NCBI RefSeq assembly: GCF_001552595.1 | Contig: NZ_BCRM01000016.1 | Location: forward strand, 62,001-126,000 | Length of the DNA: 64,000 nucleotides | Direction of reading: 5' to 3' | Source: Rhodococcus erythropolis NBRC 15567 | Lineage (GTDB): Bacteria > Actinomycetota > Actinomycetes > Mycobacteriales > Mycobacteriaceae | Shown here: positions 61,216-64,000 of the stretch, piece after piece | Position numbering within the stretch: position 1 is the stretch's first letter | Layout of the letters: every line of letters starts with the position of its first letter | Notes under the pieces: model-generated | Told to the model about the DNA's origin: nothing | The model's database searches: none | What the model saw: only the letters and a program-made list of their open reading frames with translations | Position numbers and translations under genes: made by a program

Positions 61216-62259
61216 ATGTCGAGTACCGACGACAGGCGTTTCGAGGTCTTACGTGCAATCGTGGCCGATTACGTCTCCACCCAGGACCCGGTGGGATCCA
61301 AGGCCCTGGTCGAGCGTCACAACCTCGGAGTGTCGAGCGCCACTGTGCGCAACGACATGGCATTCCTCGAGGCCGAGGGCTACATCGCCCAACCGCACAC
61401 CAGTTCCGGCCGCGTTCCGACCGACAAGGGATACCGCGAATTCGTCGATCGCATCGCCGACGTCAAGCCCATGTCCGGGCCCGAGCGCCGAGCGATCCTG
61501 GAGTTCTTGGAGTCGGGTGTCGACCTCGACGACGTTCTGCGTCGTGGGGTGCGACTGCTCGCGCAACTGACCCGTCAGGTCGCGGTTGTCCAGTACCCGT
61601 CGCTGTCCGCGTCGTCGGTTCGCCACCTCGAGGTGGTCGCATTGACGCCGGCGCGCCTGCTTCTCGTTCTCATCACCGATTCCGGGCGAGTCGATCAGCG
61701 AATCGTCGAGCTCGGGGACGTCCTCGAAGACGAAGACCTTTCCCGGTTGCGCGCGCTTCTCGGCGGGGCCCTGGAAGGTAAGCGCCTGGCCGCCGCGTCG
61801 ATTGCCGTGGCGGAACTGGCCGACGAGTCTCCGGCCGACCTGCGCGACGCCGTGATCCGGTCGGCAACGGTTCTGGTCGAGACCCTGGTCGAACATCCGG
61901 AAGATCGCCTCGTTCTGGGCGGAACCTCCAACCTCACGCGCAACGCCGCCGATTTCTCCGGTCTGGCCGGCTTCCCCGGTTCGCTGCGCGCAGTGCTCGA
62001 AGCACTGGAAGAGCAGGTAGTGGTCCTCAAACTGCTCGCTGCGACTCAGAATTCCGGCACGGTCACCGTCCAGATCGGTGAAGAGACGCAGGTCGAACAG
62101 ATGCGCGGAACCTCCGTGATTTCGACTGGCTACGGCGCGGCCGGTACCGTTTTCGGTGGTGTCGGTGTGCTCGGACCCACTCGGATGGACTATCCGGGAA
62201 CAATTGCATCGGTTGCCGCCGTTGCCAGATACATCGGCGAAGTTCTCTCCGAGCGATGA
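61216..62259 (+). CDS. hrcA: Heat-inducible transcription repressor HrcA
   Basis: 347 residues from ATG 61216 with GGAGG upstream. Winged HTH with [55 protein letters not shown], then the GAF-like dimer domain. Represses groE and dnaJ-type genes through CIRCE. No CIRCE sequence was found before hrcA or dnaJ here, so its targets are elsewhere in the genome. The hrcA-dnaJ-rsmE order is typical. Confidence 0.96.
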   Translation: MSSTDDRRFEVLRAIVADYVSTQDPVGSKALVERHNLGVSSATVRNDMAFLEAEGYIAQPHTSSGRVPTDKGYREFVDRIADVKPMSGPERRAILEFLESGVDLDDVLRRGVRLLAQLTRQVAVVQYPSLSASSVRHLEVVALTPARLLLVLITDSGRVDQRIVELGDVLEDEDLSRLRALLGGALEGKRLAAASIAVAELADESPADLRDAVIRSATVLVETLVEHPEDRLVLGGTSNLTRNAADFSGLAGFPGSLRAVLEALEEQVVVLKLLAATQNSGTVTVQIGEETQVEQMRGTSVISTGYGAAGTVFGGVGVLGPTRMDYPGTIASVAAVARYIGEVLSER

Positions 62260-62340
62260 CGGACGTCGACATTTGGTCGGCACACCTCCTCGCGAGGACT
62301 GAGGAAAACCTAGAAGTAAGAGAAGGACGAGAGACTCAAC

Positions 62341-63492
62341 GTGGCACGGGATTACTACGGATTGCTCGGCGTCGGCAAGAACGCGACAGACCAGGAGCTC
62401 AAGCGCGCTTACCGCAAGCTGGCACGCGAACTGCACCCGGACGTCAACCCTGACGAGGCGGCGCAGGCCAAGTTCAAGGAGATCTCGACGGCCTACGAGG
62501 TCCTGACCGACCCGGAGAAGCGTCGCATCGTCGATCTCGGCGGAGACCCGCTCGAGTCCGGTGGCGGCGGAGGTGGTGGCTTCGGCGGCGGATTCGGTGG
62601 CGGTGGCCTCGGCGACGTCTTCGAAGCCTTCTTCGGCGGCGGTGGCGGCGCAGGTCGTGGGCCGCGCGGTCGCGTTCAGCCCGGAGCCGACTCGTTGCTT
62701 CGCACCAAGCTGACCCTCGCAGAATGTGCGACGGGCGTCAGCAAGCACGTGACCGTCGAGACGGCCATTCTGTGCGACAGCTGCACCGGAGCCGGAACCA
62801 ACGGCGACTCCAAGCCTGTCCGCTGTGAGACCTGCAACGGTGCCGGCGAAGTTCAGTCCATCCAGCGCTCATTCCTCGGCCAGGTCATGACCTCGCGTCC
62901 CTGCCCGACGTGCCGCGGTGCCGGTGAGACCATCCCGGATCCCTGCCACAAGTGTGGCGGCGACGGCCGAGTTCGGGCCAAGCGCGACATCACGGTGAAG
63001 GTTCCGGCGGGCGTTGCCGGTGGCATGCGCATCCGTTTGACTGCGCAGGGTGAAGTCGGCCCAGGCGGCGGACACCCCGGCGACCTCTACGTCGAGATCG
63101 TCGAGCAGCAGCACGACGTCTTCGTTCGGGACGGTGAAGACCTGCACTGCACCATCCGTGTTCCCATGGTCGACGCAGCACTGGGTACCAGCGTCACCGT
63201 CGACACCATCATCGACGGCCCCAAGGAAATCACCATCGAGCCAGGCACCCAGCCCGGGCACGTTGCTGTTCTTCGCGGTCACGGTATGCCGAAACTGCGG
63301 TCGGGAGTGCGCGGCGACGTCCACGCTCACCTCGAGGTGGTCATCCCGAGCCGCCTCGATCACAAGCAGTCCAAGCTGCTCAAGGAATTCAAGCTGCTCC
63401 GCGATCGTGACGAGGCCGAGGTCGTTTCGACGACGTCGCAGAACAGCGGTGGTCTGTTCTCGCGTCTTCGCGAAGCATTCAGCGGCCGCTGA
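62341..63492 (+). CDS. dnaJ: Chaperone protein DnaJ (second paralogue type)
   Basis: 383 residues from GTG 62341. J domain with HPD ([16 protein letters not shown]), glycine/phenylalanine-rich linker ([11 protein letters not shown]), four CxxCxGxG zinc repeats starting [24 protein letters not shown] and CHKCGGDG, then the client-binding C-domains. Hsp40 partner of DnaK. The hrcA-dnaJ pairing marks it as the DnaJ2-type copy; the dnaK-linked copy would be elsewhere. Confidence 0.96.
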   Translation: MARDYYGLLGVGKNATDQELKRAYRKLARELHPDVNPDEAAQAKFKEISTAYEVLTDPEKRRIVDLGGDPLESGGGGGGGFGGGFGGGGLGDVFEAFFGGGGGAGRGPRGRVQPGADSLLRTKLTLAECATGVSKHVTVETAILCDSCTGAGTNGDSKPVRCETCNGAGEVQSIQRSFLGQVMTSRPCPTCRGAGETIPDPCHKCGGDGRVRAKRDITVKVPAGVAGGMRIRLTAQGEVGPGGGHPGDLYVEIVEQQHDVFVRDGEDLHCTIRVPMVDAALGTSVTVDTIIDGPKEITIEPGTQPGHVAVLRGHGMPKLRSGVRGDVHAHLEVVIPSRLDHKQSKLLKEFKLLRDRDEAEVVSTTSQNSGGLFSRLREAFSGR

Positions 63493-63494
63493 CG

Positions 63495-64000
63495 GTGGCC
63501 GCAACGGTCTTCTTTCTCGACCCGGTTCCCGGCGTCGGTGAAATCGCAGTTCTGGACGGGCAGGAGGGCCGCCACGCGGCCACTGTCCGCCGGATCGGTG
63601 TCGGCGAGCGTTTGGTGTTGGCCGACGGCCGTGGCCGGGTAGCCGACGCCGAGGTGACGAGCGTCGGCAAGGATCGCCTCGAACTGTTGGTCAGCGACGT
63701 TCAGGTTCTCGAGCAGCCCAAGCCGTTGGTGACCCTGATTCAGGCACTGCCCAAGGCCGAGCGCTCCGAGTTGGCCGTCGAACTGGCCACCGAGGCTGGT
63801 ATCGACGCCGTGATTCCGTGGCAGTCCCTGCGTTGTGTCGCCAAATGGGAAGGCCCGAAGCTCGCCAAGGGCGTCGCACGCTGGCGAAGTGCCGCAGTGT
63901 CTGCGGCGAAGCAGTCCAGACGCGCGTTCGTCCCGGAGATTTCGGATCTGCACAAGACGGCGGCGGTGATCGCGTTGGTTCGCGACGCCGTTGCCCGCGG
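63495..64000 (+). CDS. rsmE: 16S rRNA m3U1498 methyltransferase (3' end outside window)
   Basis: Methylates N3 of U1498 of 16S rRNA. GTG 63495, 2 bp after the dnaJ stop. The first 168 residues are visible: the PUA-like N-domain with DGQEGRHAATVRRIGVGERLVLADGRG and the start of the SPOUT domain with LIQALPKAERSELAVELATEAGID and SAAKQSRRAFVPEI. The SAM-binding knot lies beyond the right edge. Confidence 0.93.
   Translation, partial: MAATVFFLDPVPGVGEIAVLDGQEGRHAATVRRIGVGERLVLADGRGRVADAEVTSVGKDRLELLVSDVQVLEQPKPLVTLIQALPKAERSELAVELATEAGIDAVIPWQSLRCVAKWEGPKLAKGVARWRSAAVSAAKQSRRAFVPEISDLHKTAAVIALVRDAVAR

Overview
The window is chromosomal DNA of a G+C-rich actinobacterium of the mycolic-acid group, most likely a Rhodococcus or close Nocardiaceae relative. 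The evidence is heavy GTG start usage, many 4-bp ATGA/GTGA gene overlaps, start codons placed about 6-8 nt after a TANNNT-like -10 (probable leaderless mRNAs), and a gene order that, as I recall it, follows the Mycobacterium tuberculosis Rv2448c-Rv2372c block read in reverse. I recognise no tRNA, rRNA, IS element, prophage or CRISPR array.

Layout. 1-11262 (+): valS (cut at the left edge), folC, a DUF4233 membrane protein, ndk, a long hairpin-repeat and leader region, RNase E, rplU-rpmA, obg, proB. 11235-22734 (almost all -): accessory metabolism set between proB and proA: sirtuin, a VOC protein (+), the ectABC operon with a fourth 2-hydroxyacid dehydrogenase gene, RecQ with a C-terminal phosphoribosyltransferase-like domain, a MerR regulator, an MHS-family transporter with ribokinase, and an Old Yellow Enzyme. 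22930-34501 (+): proA, MoxR ATPase, VWA protein, nadD, rsfS, gpgP, octT, degV, comEA, comEC, holA. 34413-40512: a membrane protein (-), rpsT (-), the ATP-grasp / alpha-E / transglutaminase trio (+), aqpZ (+), a PemK-like protein (-). 40591-46490: lepA, a nitronate monooxygenase-like protein, a siderophore-binding lipoprotein behind an IdeR-like box, and a GH15 glucanohydrolase (-).

46573-58678 is the sulfate module. subI-cysT-cysW-cysA (+) import sulfate. sir-cysH-cysD-cysN-chelatase (-) activates sulfate to APS, reduces it to sulfite and sulfide, and may supply iron to siroheme. CysN has no APS kinase part and CysH carries the Fe-S cysteines of APS reductases, so the route runs directly from APS. 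Both operons are preceded by a very short unannotated open frame ending in cysteine codons (46903-46992 + and 58586-58678 -), each positioned as if translated from a leaderless mRNA. I read these as leader peptides that sense cysteinyl-tRNA supply and control both halves of the module. This is the most interesting feature of the window.

58826-64000 (+): hemW, a small maltokinase-cap-like protein, a conserved small protein (-), hrcA, dnaJ and the start of rsmE (cut at the right edge).

Osmotic functions (ectoine synthesis, aquaporin, possibly the MHS transporter) and stress functions (RNase E, HrcA/DnaJ, Usp, ribosome silencing) are prominent. Start sites were chosen by reading; homology searches were not possible.
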